Source: Streptomyces sp. NBC_01288
Lineage (GTDB): Bacteria > Actinomycetota > Actinomycetes > Streptomycetales > Streptomycetaceae
Assembly: GCF_035982055.1 (NCBI RefSeq)
Contig: NZ_CP108427.1
Location: forward strand, 6,509,001 to 6,573,000
Direction of reading: 5' to 3'
Length of the DNA: 64,000 nt
Shown: one piece after another, positions 44,265 through 52,615 of the stretch
Layout of the letters: the number at the start of each line of letters is the position of its first letter
Numbering within the stretch: the first letter of the stretch is position 1
The notes under the pieces: model-generated
Databases searched by the model: none
What the model was told of the DNA's origin: nothing
The model's input: only the letters and a program-made list of their open reading frames with translations
Program-made: the position numbers and the translations under genes

Positions 44265-45079
44265 CAGGCGATTCCTGGTCCGTCGTCGTCCGGGCTGAGC
44301 AGCTGCTTCGCCCGGTTGGGGATCGCGTAGCCGAGGCCAGGGATGGGCTCGGTGACGTCGAAGTCGTCACCCCCGCGCTGCGGCCGGCCGGGACCGGCCA
44401 GGGTGCGCCACAGGTGCTGAAGGATCAGCTGCGCGGCGCCGAGGATGTTGCCGGTGATGACCGGCCGGCCCGCGCTGTAGACGAACTGCAGCGGGCCTTG
44501 GAGCAGGCCGCCGTCTCTCCGGGTCACCAGGCCGGTGGCCGGGTCCAGATGGAGGGCGGCGGTGTCGTACCCGGAGCCGCCGTCACGTAGGGAAGTGACG
44601 GACTGCAGGGCGATGGCCGGGGCCTTGCGCAGGGCGATCGCCGGGGCGAGGCCGACCTGGTGGTCCTCGGTCACCGTGCGCACGACGACGGGTCCGACGA
44701 AGTATTCGACGGCGCGGGTGGTGGCCTCCAGCCAGAACCGCACCAGCGGGTCGTCGGCTGACCCCTCCTTCTTGAGCAGGTTCTTGGCGTCGGTCAGGGA
44801 CAGGACCGTGGGAGGCGCCTCGTCGCGGACGTCGAAGCTGTCCGTGTACGCGTGCGCCGGGGTGGTGAACAGCCAGCGCACCGTGTGCCGTCCGGGAGTT
44901 TCCGTGACGTAGTCGGCCTGGTACAGGCCGACCGTCGCGGTCTCCGCGGGCGTGGGGGTGGCGAGGGCGCCGTCGGGCAGCGTCACGGTCACCACGGCGG
45001 TCGCCGCGGTGACGAGGACGCCGCCCGGGTCCCGGCACTCGGCGGTCAGGCGCGCAGTCGCGCCGAGGTCGTACGGCAC
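44264..45079 (-). CDS. Head-tail connector (gp6-like) with N-terminal Ig-like domain
   Basis: 271 residues. Residues 1-90 form an Ig-like beta domain (TAVVTVTLPDGALATPTPAE, GRHTVRWLFTTPAHAY). From about 95 on, LTDAKNLLKKEGSADDPLV and FWLEATTRAVEYFVGPVVVR are the gp6-like helical connector, which forms a ring under the portal. The added Ig domain may be surface-exposed. Confidence 0.75.
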   Translation of the reverse strand: MPYDLGATARLTAECRDPGGVLVTAATAVVTVTLPDGALATPTPAETATVGLYQADYVTETPGRHTVRWLFTTPAHAYTDSFDVRDEAPPTVLSLTDAKNLLKKEGSADDPLVRFWLEATTRAVEYFVGPVVVRTVTEDHQVGLAPAIALRKAPAIALQSVTSLRDGGSGYDTAALHLDPATGLVTRRDGGLLQGPLQFVYSAGRPVITGNILGAAQLILQHLWRTLAGPGRPQRGGDDFDVTEPIPGLGYAIPNRAKQLLSPDDDGPGIA

Positions 45080-45091
45080 CGCACACCTCCT

Positions 45092-45769
45092 CTACCAGGA
45101 GCGGGTCTCGGGCGAGGGCTCCCCGCCTCCGCCGCGGGAATAGTCCGCGGCCTGCTCGGCCCCGGTCTGGCTGTCGCCGGACGCGGCGTCGCGTGCCCGC
45201 GCGGCTTCGAGGACCTGCTCGCGGTTCTTGCCGATGCCTGCACGGTTCTCGCCCAGGACTTCGAGATCGAGCACGCGCAGTGCCTCCTGCTCCCCGACGG
45301 TGTCGAGATAGGCGAGCACCTGCTTGTTGGTGTGCTCGACCGGATCGAACGGCGTCGCCGTCGCAGGGACCTCGGCGGGCTCCTGCTCGGGGTCCTCGTT
45401 CTCAAGGTCTGCCGGATCCTCCGGGACCGCAGGCTGCTCGTCGTCCGGTACAACCGGGACGGGCAGCCGGACGGTGACCGACCAGCGCACCCACCGAGGG
45501 CCACCCTCGACACCGCCCGACGGCTCGATCTCCTCGAGTGTCGAGGCGAGGACCTCGAGCGGTTCGCCGTCCTCGCCGACGACGAGCGGCTCCTGGTGCA
45601 CCGCCGACGGTTGCGGTTCGCCGCCCTGCTCCTGGCCGTCGTCGGCGAGGACGGCGCGGTGCCCGTCCGCCCACGAGGCGGCTTCCTCCTCGCTCACCTC
45701 GACGACATCGCCGGGAGCCCACGAGAAGTCGGACCCGGCGATCGCCTCGAGTACGCGGATGCGCCTCAT
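45092..45769 (-). CDS. Acidic phage head protein
   Basis: 225 residues, rich in E and D. The N-terminus VLEAIAGSDFSWAPGDVVEV, a Pro/Glu-rich middle and a C-terminal FDPVEHTNKQVLAYLDTVGE module (LRVLDLEVLGENRAGIGK) recur in capsid-proximal proteins of actinophages. Likely structural or assembly-related; exact role unknown. Confidence 0.6.
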   Translation of the reverse strand: MRRIRVLEAIAGSDFSWAPGDVVEVSEEEAASWADGHRAVLADDGQEQGGEPQPSAVHQEPLVVGEDGEPLEVLASTLEEIEPSGGVEGGPRWVRWSVTVRLPVPVVPDDEQPAVPEDPADLENEDPEQEPAEVPATATPFDPVEHTNKQVLAYLDTVGEQEALRVLDLEVLGENRAGIGKNREQVLEAARARDAASGDSQTGAEQAADYSRGGGGEPSPETRSW

Positions 45770-46173
45770 CAGGGCTGCACCACCGGCGCGTTACGCGGGT
45801 TGGCCAGCAGCACCGACGCCCCGTAGATACCGCCCGACGTGGTGCCCGACGCGGTCACCGCGGCGCGCAGGTAGCGCTTGGTGCCCTTGTAGCCGACGAC
45901 GTACATCTTGTTGTCGTCCGTCGCGCCGATGCTCGGCTCCGTGCCCTGCAGCTCGGCCGCCGCGACCGACGTGAAGGTCGTGTTGTCGTCGGACTCCTGC
46001 ACGTCGATGGCGTGCGTGCCGTCGGTGATCGTCCCGGTGTGGACGATGATCGCGGCGTCCTGGAACATGATCCCGCTGGCGGCCCGGTCCACGCCGGTGC
46101 CGTTCGCCGAAGCGGTGCGGGCGACGATCGCCAGGGTCTCCCGGACGGTGACGTTTGCGTACGCGTCCCTCAC
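45769..46173 (-). CDS. Phage capsid-associated protein
   Basis: 134 residues, beta-rich. TVRETLAIVARTASANGTGV then IIVHTGTITDGTHAIDVQES and KRYLRAAVTASGTTSGG suggest a jelly-roll surface protein, as in phage head decoration or minor tail proteins. It is the first gene downstream of the capsid terminator hairpin, and its stop overlaps the next gene start by one base. Confidence 0.6.
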   Translation of the reverse strand: MRDAYANVTVRETLAIVARTASANGTGVDRAASGIMFQDAAIIVHTGTITDGTHAIDVQESDDNTTFTSVAAAELQGTEPSIGATDDNKMYVVGYKGTKRYLRAAVTASGTTSGGIYGASVLLANPRNAPVVQP

Positions 46174-46198
46174 GACGCGCTCCTCTCTGTGAACGCAG

Positions 46199-46228
46199 AC
46201 GGGCCCAGGCGCGAAGTCCTGGGCCCGT
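46199..46228 (-). terminator. Hairpin after the major capsid gene
   Basis: ACGGGCCCAGG and CCTGGGCCCGT form an 11-bp stem with an 8-base loop, just after the capsid stop at 46241. It may reduce transcription past the capsid gene or protect its mRNA. Confidence 0.7.
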
Positions 46229-46240
46229 GAGCGGAGTTGG

Positions 46241-47485
46241 TCAGCTGGCGGGGTGCTGGTAGAGGCGGATCGCCGACGAGTCGTTGATCATGCCGTCCAT
46301 GCGGGAGAAGCCGAGGAACGCGACCTGGAGGTACTCGGCGTAGCGCTCGACCAGGCGGAGCGTCTGGACGTCGAGGACCTGGCGGATCAGGTAGCCGGCC
46401 TTGAAGTCACCGAACGCGATGCTCTTGGCGCTGGCCGCGGGCACGGGCATCGAGTTGTCGATGTTGTACGTGAACCCATTGATCGTGGCCGGGAAGCCCG
46501 GGGCCGGGATCGGCTGCCACAGCGGCCGGCCCTGGGTGTCCTTGAGCTTCCGGATGACCTTGAGCATCAGGTCGTGCATCAGGTACTGCGCGCTGGCGCG
46601 GTAGGCGACGTCGACGGAGTGCTCGATGTCGACCAGGTCGTCGTAGATGATCGACGTGACCTGGCCGCCCGCGCCGGTCTTGCCGACGGTGGCGTTGGTG
46701 GTGATGCCCTCGGGCTGGTCCACCCCGGTGCCGGTGGTCCAGGCCCGGGCGGCGCGGCGGCCGATGCGCTCGCCGAGCTTCTTCGGCACCCACGTCTCCA
46801 GGCCGAACGCCGAGTCCTGCAGGAGCTGCAGGGACAGCCGGACCTGCTTCGAGCTGAACGTGTAGGCCTTCAGCTTCTTGCCGCCGAGCTGGATGTCCTG
46901 CTCGCCCGCGGCCACGTTCTCGCCGAGGATCTCGCCCTCGTTGGAGGTGTCGTCGTTGGTGGGCCAGTTCAGGTCCGCGCCGGTCGTCGTCGTGATGATC
47001 TCGGCCAGACCGAAGACACCGCCGAAGGCCTTCATCGTCTCGGTCATGATGTTGCGGAACTCGTCCGGGACGGTGAACCCGCCACCGATGTCGGTGTTCC
47101 CGCCCATAGCCCGCAGGTCGACCTGCTGGTCCATCATCATGTTGCGCTGCTCGGAAGTGAGGCGGTCCATGCCGCCGCGCAGGTAGGTGGAGAACGCTGC
47201 GGCGTACCGCTGCGCCTGCTCCTCGCCGTCGCCGCCGCGGCGGTCCTCGGGCTTGCCGGTCGTGGTGATGACCCCGGACCGGTCGATCTTGTCGAGCGCG
47301 GCCATCTTGTTGAGGCGCTCGATGTCGCTGGACACCTCGGTCAGCCGTGCCTCGGCCTTGTCCCAGTTGGCGCGCTCCTCGGCCGTCCAGTCGCGGCTCT
47401 CGGTCTCGGCGAGGGTCTGGATGTCCTGCATCCGCTGCCACGTCGTGTTCTGCTCTTCGATCAGCCTGTCGAGCTGTGTGGGCAT
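46241..47485 (-). CDS. HK97-family major capsid protein
   Basis: 414 residues. Residues 1-95 are a coiled-coil delta domain (LIEEQNTTWQRMQDIQTLAE) removed by the protease in HK97-like phages. The mature fold starts near GGNTDIGGGFTVPDEFRN, with ADLNWPTNDDTSNEGEILGE (E-loop region), SSKQVRLSLQLLQDSAFGLE and WTTGTGVDQPEGI. It forms the icosahedral shell. It is flanked by hairpins on both sides. Confidence 0.95.
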   Translation of the reverse strand: MPTQLDRLIEEQNTTWQRMQDIQTLAETESRDWTAEERANWDKAEARLTEVSSDIERLNKMAALDKIDRSGVITTTGKPEDRRGGDGEEQAQRYAAAFSTYLRGGMDRLTSEQRNMMMDQQVDLRAMGGNTDIGGGFTVPDEFRNIMTETMKAFGGVFGLAEIITTTTGADLNWPTNDDTSNEGEILGENVAAGEQDIQLGGKKLKAYTFSSKQVRLSLQLLQDSAFGLETWVPKKLGERIGRRAARAWTTGTGVDQPEGITTNATVGKTGAGGQVTSIIYDDLVDIEHSVDVAYRASAQYLMHDLMLKVIRKLKDTQGRPLWQPIPAPGFPATINGFTYNIDNSMPVPAASAKSIAFGDFKAGYLIRQVLDVQTLRLVERYAEYLQVAFLGFSRMDGMINDSSAIRLYQHPAS

Positions 47486-47508
47486 GTCTGTCCTTCCCAG
47501 GCATGCGA

Positions 47509-47537
47509 GAGGCCCTGACCAGGGTGGTCAGGGCCTC
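47509..47537 (-). terminator. Hairpin between protease and capsid genes
   Basis: GAGGCCCTGACC and GGTCAGGGCCTC form a perfect 12-bp stem with a five-base loop, between the protease stop (47552) and capsid start (47485). Confidence 0.7.
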
Positions 47538-47551
47538 GGGGTGAGTGTGGG

Positions 47552-48439
47552 TTACGAGGAGGCGTGCGGCAGGCCGTAGCGTGCGGCGAGCCCCCTCATG
47601 CGGATGGCGCGCGCGTCCTGGACGGTCCGAGTGGTCTCCGCCGGCTCGGTTCCTTCCGTGTCCGCGGGTGCGGTCTCCGGTGTGCTGGTCTCGCGAGTGG
47701 ACTCACCCGGCTCGCTCTCGACCTGCTTGAGTTCTGGTACTTCCGTTGTGGCGTCCTTCGCGGCCTGGTCGCTTCGGTCGCTGCCGACCAACTGCAGGAG
47801 ATCCCGCAGCTCCGGGCGGAACCGTGCACGCTGCTCGATCGCCGCCTGGTCGCCGCGGCTGACGAGCGCCGAGGCGACCGACGCGAGCTCCGCTTCGGTG
47901 TCCTCGTACGCGGGGAACGCGACCGCGCTGACCTCGATGAGCCGCACCTCAAGGATGCGCCGCACCTCGACCTCGACGGGCCCCTCGGAGGTGTCGATAC
48001 TCTCCACCGACCACTGGTCCTTGAGGACGTAGAACCCGAAGGACATGCCGGTGATGTTGCCGTTGCGGACGTTGGCCTTCAGGTCGTTGACGTACGACAA
48101 GGCCGTGTCCAGGGCCGAGTCGACCGGCAGGCCGATCGCGTCCTCCGCCAGGGAAAGCGTGCCGGCCGTGACCCGCGACACCACGTGGTAAGAGTCGTGG
48201 TCGATGAGGAACCGGGCGTCGCCCTCCTGCAGGGTCTTGGTGAACGCGCCCGGCGCGATCTCCTCGTAGAACCCCCAGCGCAGGGGATTCCCGATCGCTG
48301 TACGGCTGTCGAACTTCGCCGCGTAACCGTGGAACCGCTCGTCGGCGGTGTCGCCCTCGATGGCCCGGATCACTACGTCTGCCGTCGACAGAGGCAGGCG
48401 GCGGCGCTCCTCGGTCGTCGTTCTCGTCAGAGTCCTCAT
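47552..48439 (-). CDS. HK97-family prohead protease
   Basis: 295 residues. The catalytic core occupies about 20-175: FHGYAAKFDSRTAI, GFYEEIAPGAFTKTLQEGD, the His motif FLIDHDSYHVVSR and the Ser motif GMSFGFYVLKDQW, ending LIEVSAVAFPAYED. The last 110 residues are acidic low complexity, as in proteases that carry a scaffold-like tail. It matures the capsid. Its start overlaps the portal stop. Confidence 0.93.
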   Translation of the reverse strand: MRTLTRTTTEERRRLPLSTADVVIRAIEGDTADERFHGYAAKFDSRTAIGNPLRWGFYEEIAPGAFTKTLQEGDARFLIDHDSYHVVSRVTAGTLSLAEDAIGLPVDSALDTALSYVNDLKANVRNGNITGMSFGFYVLKDQWSVESIDTSEGPVEVEVRRILEVRLIEVSAVAFPAYEDTEAELASVASALVSRGDQAAIEQRARFRPELRDLLQLVGSDRSDQAAKDATTEVPELKQVESEPGESTRETSTPETAPADTEGTEPAETTRTVQDARAIRMRGLAARYGLPHASS

Positions 48440-49767
48440 CAGAGTCCCTCCTCTGTCTCGTCAGGGGCCGCCAGCAGCCGCTGCGCCTCCAGCATCAGCG
48501 CGGCTGCCCGCGCTCTGTTCGACCCGGCTCCTGCGGACGGACTGCCGTCCGGAGCAAGGGGGTTGGAGCCGAGCGGCGCCATGTAGAGCGGCTGCAGCCG
48601 CAGGTCGCCCTCGGGCCCCTCGAGCGGCGGCTTGTCCTCGAGATCGAGGATGTCGTTCGCCGAGTAGGCGCCGACGTCGCGCATCGCTCGGTAGAACGTG
48701 GCCCGGGCCGCGGAGTCGCCGCGCAGCAGCCCGCCCATCTGGTACTTCGCGTACTGCGACGACGGCAGCAACTCCTTCGTCACACGCTGCTCGGTCGGCG
48801 TCAGCCAGGTCGGATTGAGGTCGAACGTCACCCAGCCCTGCGCCTGCTGCTCCAACCCGGTGCCCCAGCTCGTGGACTTGCTGGTCTCCATGAGCAGGAA
48901 GAGCGGCACGCCGAAGATCCTCGCGATCTCGGCGTTCTCGAACTCCCGGGACTCCAGGAACTGGGCGTCCACGTTGGGCATCGCGACGGGCTTGAAGGAC
49001 GCCCCGCTGTCCAGCACCGCGATCTCATGACTGTTGTGGACCCCGGACATCCGGGCCTTCCAACGCTCCTTGAGCCGGGCGGCCTGGTCCTGGTCGAGGC
49101 GCTGCTCCGTCTGCAGCACACCGCCGACGAGGTTCCCGGAGCCGAACAGCCGGGCCGCGGACTTCTCGGCGGCCTGCGCCAGGCCGATGCCCTGCGACGC
49201 CATCCGCACGGGCGAGCAGCCGGTGAGCCCGTCGTAGCCCAGGCCCGGGATGTGGAGGATGTCGTACGGAGATCGCCGGTGAACGGCGCCCCAGTCGTCC
49301 GTGACCCAGAACCACTTCCCCGAAGGGTTCTCGTCGGAGGGCCTCTCCCGCTCGACCTGCACGCGGCTCGAGGAGATCGGCCACAGCTCACGGATCTGAC
49401 GGGCGCCGTCGCGGATCTTCTGGATGTAGCCGTTGCCCCACAGCACGCGGTACGTGTACGCGAAGCGCCACAACTCCACAGGGGTCAAGTCAGGGTGAGG
49501 GTTGGTCAGCAGGTCAGACGTCTGCCGCTGCTTCGTGCCGACCTTGTACGTCGGCATCGGCAGCGCCGACGACACACCCGCGATCACGTTGACCGCCCGC
49601 CACACAGCAGGCGTTCGCAGCGCCGACGTCTCCGTCACCGGCACACCGGCATCCGACGGCCCGACACCACCGAGGAACTCGCTCAGCGCGGCGGAGGTGA
49701 GCGGCTGGGCCGGGCTCTCCAGCCCTCGCTCTGTCCGCCCGTCGAACAGTCCGAATAGCCCGCTCAC
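48439..49767 (-). CDS. Phage portal protein
   Basis: 442 residues with the HK97 portal pattern: AVNVIAGVSSALPMPTYKVG, LWGNGYIQKIRDGARQIREL, DILHIPGLGYDGLTGCSPVR and REFENAEIARIFGVPLFLLM. Twelve copies form the DNA channel at one capsid vertex. Upstream is a small membrane gene, overlapping by four bases. Confidence 0.95.
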   Translation of the reverse strand: MSGLFGLFDGRTERGLESPAQPLTSAALSEFLGGVGPSDAGVPVTETSALRTPAVWRAVNVIAGVSSALPMPTYKVGTKQRQTSDLLTNPHPDLTPVELWRFAYTYRVLWGNGYIQKIRDGARQIRELWPISSSRVQVERERPSDENPSGKWFWVTDDWGAVHRRSPYDILHIPGLGYDGLTGCSPVRMASQGIGLAQAAEKSAARLFGSGNLVGGVLQTEQRLDQDQAARLKERWKARMSGVHNSHEIAVLDSGASFKPVAMPNVDAQFLESREFENAEIARIFGVPLFLLMETSKSTSWGTGLEQQAQGWVTFDLNPTWLTPTEQRVTKELLPSSQYAKYQMGGLLRGDSAARATFYRAMRDVGAYSANDILDLEDKPPLEGPEGDLRLQPLYMAPLGSNPLAPDGSPSAGAGSNRARAAALMLEAQRLLAAPDETEEGL

Positions 49768-50003
49768 GTCCGCTCACCTCCCGCCGCTTCCCCGCCGCGC
49801 TGCCCCTCAGCAGCACGTCTGTCGGCCCGCGCCATGGCGCGCTCGCAGGCCAGCACCCCCAGCACCCCAGCCACGACCAGCGCGGCGGGAATGTTCCACA
49901 GCGCCAGCCCGGCGACCGCGACGAGGACGAACACCACCTCGAGGACCAGCAGTTCACTGCCGTCCGTACGGGCCTCCGGCTCGGCCGGCTCCTTCTTCAC
50001 CAC
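49764..50003 (-). CDS. Small phage membrane protein between terminase and portal
   Basis: 79 residues from GTG 50003 (a second GTG at 50000 is possible). It overlaps the terminase stop. Two adjacent transmembrane helices (LLVLEVVFVLVAVAGLALW and PAALVVAGVLGVLACERA) are followed by a charged tail. Function unknown; small membrane proteins at this place occur in other actinophages. Confidence 0.6.
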   Translation of the reverse strand: MVKKEPAEPEARTDGSELLVLEVVFVLVAVAGLALWNIPAALVVAGVLGVLACERAMARADRRAAEGQRGGEAAGGERT

Positions 50004-51586
50004 AGGTTCGGCGCCCCTTCCGGCTCCACGTCGTGGTACTGCTCCCAGCCCCACAGCGCGTACGTCCCAGCCACCAGCGGGCACACGTCAATGCCGTCGC
50101 CCCGTCGCGACCACAGCCACGCATCGCCGACATCACGCTTCGTCGCGCCGCTCAGCGCGGTCGCCATGGGCGCCTGGTCCAGGTGCTGCAGGCTCTGGTC
50201 CTGCACGCGGTCGTAGAACTGCCCGGTGGCCTGCGTGAGTTCACGGACCTTCGGCGCCACGATCAGGTGGTCACGGCCTCGCTCGGCGAGCTTCTTCCGC
50301 AGCAGCGGAGCCAGCGATCCAGCCGGGCCGCCTTCGTCGATCACCCACACGCACGGTGACCACTTCTCGTCCAGCTCGGCAGCACGCTCAACCACCCAGT
50401 CCGTACCAGGCCGGTGGTCCACCACCTCGACATGCCGACCGTCGTCGGCCGTTCCGCCGGCGACACTGATGGCCGACCAGGACCGATCAGGGTTCGTGTC
50501 GATGGCGAAACCCACAGGGTCCGCCAGACCGGACTGACGCACGCGCAGCGCCCGCCACGCGGCCTCGGCGATGACCTGCCACGTCTCCTCGGCCTGCGCC
50601 GGGTACTCGCCCACGCCGAGCCGCTCACGGTCGAACAGGTCCGCGCGCATCGTCGCGAACTCGCGCCGTACGGCCTGCACCCGGATCCGGATCCCCAGCG
50701 CAGGGTTCACCCGCTGCCACGTCCGTACGTCCTCACGGTGGTCGTGCTCGGCACACACAATCCGCCCGTCCTCGTCCCGCGGGCACTCCCGCGTGTGCAG
50801 CTCGGCGGACCACTCCAGGTACGTCAGCGACTCGTCCGGCTCCGGCTTGTCCGCCAGCGCCCTGGCCCGCAGCAGCCCCAGCTGCTCGCTCTCCTGGCCG
50901 ATACCGGCCGAGCAGGTGTAGACGAGCTGGGGGTTGCGCCGCGCGGACATGATGGGAAGGAGCGCGCCGATCGGCGCGGCACGCAGGGACATGGCCTCGT
51001 CCATCACGACCAGGTCGCCGGAGAAGCCACGGCCCGAGCTGCCCGTACGCGCCAGGAACAGAATCCTGGCGCCGTTGTGGAACTCGAAGCCCTCCTCGCC
51101 GTGGCTGCGCAGGACGCGCTTCACACGGCGGCTGAGGGCGTACGAGCCCTCGATCATCTGGTCCAGTCGGCGGAAGGACTCGCGTGCGGTCTTGAACTCG
51201 TGCGCGGTGTGGATGACCAGCTTGTCGCCGAACAGCATGACGCCGGCGATCGTCCGGGCCTCGAGGTAGCCGCCCTTGCCGTTCTGCCGTGTGACGTTCT
51301 GGACGACCTCGAAGGAGGTCCACCGGCCCTCGTCGTCCTCGGCGAGGCTGTGGTGCAGGCCGAGTTGCTGCCACGGGTCCAACTTCAGCTTGGCGTCCGC
51401 AGCCAGCTCGACGGCCTCCTGACCAGCGGGAGAGCGGAAGTCGAGCGCGGCCTGGTCCTCGATGCCGCTCCAGCGGCCGGTCTCGATGCGCCGGTAGTGC
51501 GGGGTGGAGATGATGCGCGGGCTCTGGCAGCCGATCGGGTCGGGCCTGTTACGCGCTGTGGCGGGGGCGGCGAGAAGCGAGCTCAT
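49997..51586 (-). CDS. Terminase large subunit
   Basis: 529 residues. ATPase domain: Walker A-like TRQNGKGG at 99-106 and Walker B LVVMDEA with D196-E197; the coupling segment is LVYTCSAGIGQESEQLG. Nuclease domain: FAIDTNPDRSWSAIS and CVWVIDEGGPAGSL hold the RNase H-like acidic residues. It cuts and pumps phage DNA into the prohead. A GTGGTGA overlap links it to the next gene. Confidence 0.95.
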   Translation of the reverse strand: MSSLLAAPATARNRPDPIGCQSPRIISTPHYRRIETGRWSGIEDQAALDFRSPAGQEAVELAADAKLKLDPWQQLGLHHSLAEDDEGRWTSFEVVQNVTRQNGKGGYLEARTIAGVMLFGDKLVIHTAHEFKTARESFRRLDQMIEGSYALSRRVKRVLRSHGEEGFEFHNGARILFLARTGSSGRGFSGDLVVMDEAMSLRAAPIGALLPIMSARRNPQLVYTCSAGIGQESEQLGLLRARALADKPEPDESLTYLEWSAELHTRECPRDEDGRIVCAEHDHREDVRTWQRVNPALGIRIRVQAVRREFATMRADLFDRERLGVGEYPAQAEETWQVIAEAAWRALRVRQSGLADPVGFAIDTNPDRSWSAISVAGGTADDGRHVEVVDHRPGTDWVVERAAELDEKWSPCVWVIDEGGPAGSLAPLLRKKLAERGRDHLIVAPKVRELTQATGQFYDRVQDQSLQHLDQAPMATALSGATKRDVGDAWLWSRRGDGIDVCPLVAGTYALWGWEQYHDVEPEGAPNLW

Positions 51587-51830
51587 CGACGATGTCCCCC
51601 CTGTCCTTCGGAGGCGCCAGCGCTCGCACTACGTGCATGGCCTGGCGCAGTTCACGGGCGACTGCCGCGATCTCCTTGGGGTCCACCGACGAGTCCATGA
51701 TCTTCGCGAGGCGTGTCGCGGCGGCGGCCGAGGCGTTCGAATCAGGAGAGACGCCGAGGTCATCGAGTTCTGCGCGGGTGGCTTTGGCGACGGCGCCGGC
51801 ACGGACTCGCTTCGCTCCGGGCTCGGCCAT
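51549..51830 (-). CDS. Terminase small subunit (candidate)
   Basis: 93 residues ahead of and overlapping the large subunit by 38 bases. Helical: GAVAKATRAELDDLGVSPDS, KIMDSSVDPKEIAAVARELR, with a basic end. This resembles the compact small terminases of actinophages, which recognise the packaging site. No strict motif proves it. Confidence 0.7.
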   Translation of the reverse strand: MAEPGAKRVRAGAVAKATRAELDDLGVSPDSNASAAAATRLAKIMDSSVDPKEIAAVARELRQAMHVVRALAPPKDRGDIVDELASRRPRHSA

Positions 51831-52131
51831 GATCGCCTCCGATCTGACGAGCCATCACGGAGCGTGACGGCGGGCGGCGGTCACGGAAAGTGACAGGCTC
51901 GCGATCGTGATCATGGCCGCTAATGGGGTCGAACTCGGTTCGCGGTGATTACCGCGCGGCGCGGGGAGAGAACCGGGCGACAAGGGCGTTTGGGGTCGCC
52001 CGGGAAGACGTTGAAGTTTTGATCCACTCTCTCCCCCGACCGCTCGGACGATCATGGACGCGTCGCGCGGAGCGTCCCGAACGGGCCGTGGCGTAGCACT
52101 CCGTGATGGGCCGGGCAGGGGTGGCGATGCG
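51831..52131. other. Non-coding region upstream of the terminase genes
   Basis: 301 bases with no supported gene. It holds the twin TCACGGA-GTGA dyads (51855-51893), a further inverted copy CTCCGTGA at 52099-52106 and a locally AT-richer stretch (52010-52030). It could contain the late promoter and/or a packaging (cos or pac) site. I cannot tell which. Confidence 0.5.
51855..51893. promoter_or_regulatory. Two 13-bp dyads with 26-base spacing
   Basis: TCACGGAGCGTGA (51855-51867) and TCACGGAAAGTGA (51881-51893) share TCAC at the left arm and GTGA at the right. The 26-base offset is about two and a half helical turns. Being just upstream of the small terminase, they may bind a late regulator or the small terminase itself. 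Confidence 0.55.
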
Positions 52132-52572
52132 TCACCACTCCCGCGACGACTGCGCGGTGGCTGGCCGGCTCTTGCCTCCGCCGTAGCTCCGGTACCAGCG
52201 GGTGACGACGCGTTCCATCGCGCTTGATCGCATCGCACGCACGCGCTCACGCACCACTTGCTCGCCCGGGTCGACGGTGATGATCTCGGCACCGAGTCGT
52301 CGGTACCGGGCCAGCCAGGTGTCAGTGGGCATGGTGTGGATCAGGTACACGTCGGTGGACTCGAGGTGCTTGACCGCCTCGTCGATGGCTGCGTAGCGGG
52401 CGCGCATCGCGACCTTGGACGCGATCGGTTCGTGGTTCCACTGGGGTGCACCGGGGCCGGTGAGGGCGCGGGTGATGCGGTCCAGGTCGATGACGATGTC
52501 GCGCGGCTTGGCGCGGGACTCGATCAACGTGGACTTGCCTGCGGCCGGCGGGCCGGTGACGACGTACAGCAC
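52132..52572 (-). CDS. P-loop ATPase/kinase (phage nucleotide kinase-like)
   Basis: 146 residues. Walker A is GPPAAGKST (7-15), DIVIDLDRITRALTGPG is an acidic Walker B-like segment and HTMPTDTWLARYRRLGAEII precedes an Arg-rich lid (VVRERVRAMRSSAMERVV). It probably phosphorylates a nucleotide or polynucleotide 5' end. It is common in actinophages near HNH genes. Confidence 0.82.
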   Translation of the reverse strand: MLYVVTGPPAAGKSTLIESRAKPRDIVIDLDRITRALTGPGAPQWNHEPIASKVAMRARYAAIDEAVKHLESTDVYLIHTMPTDTWLARYRRLGAEIITVDPGEQVVRERVRAMRSSAMERVVTRWYRSYGGGKSRPATAQSSREW

Positions 52573-52615
52573 TGCGTGTCACCGTCCTTCCCCTGTGGAC
52601 GCTGGCGGGGATCAG

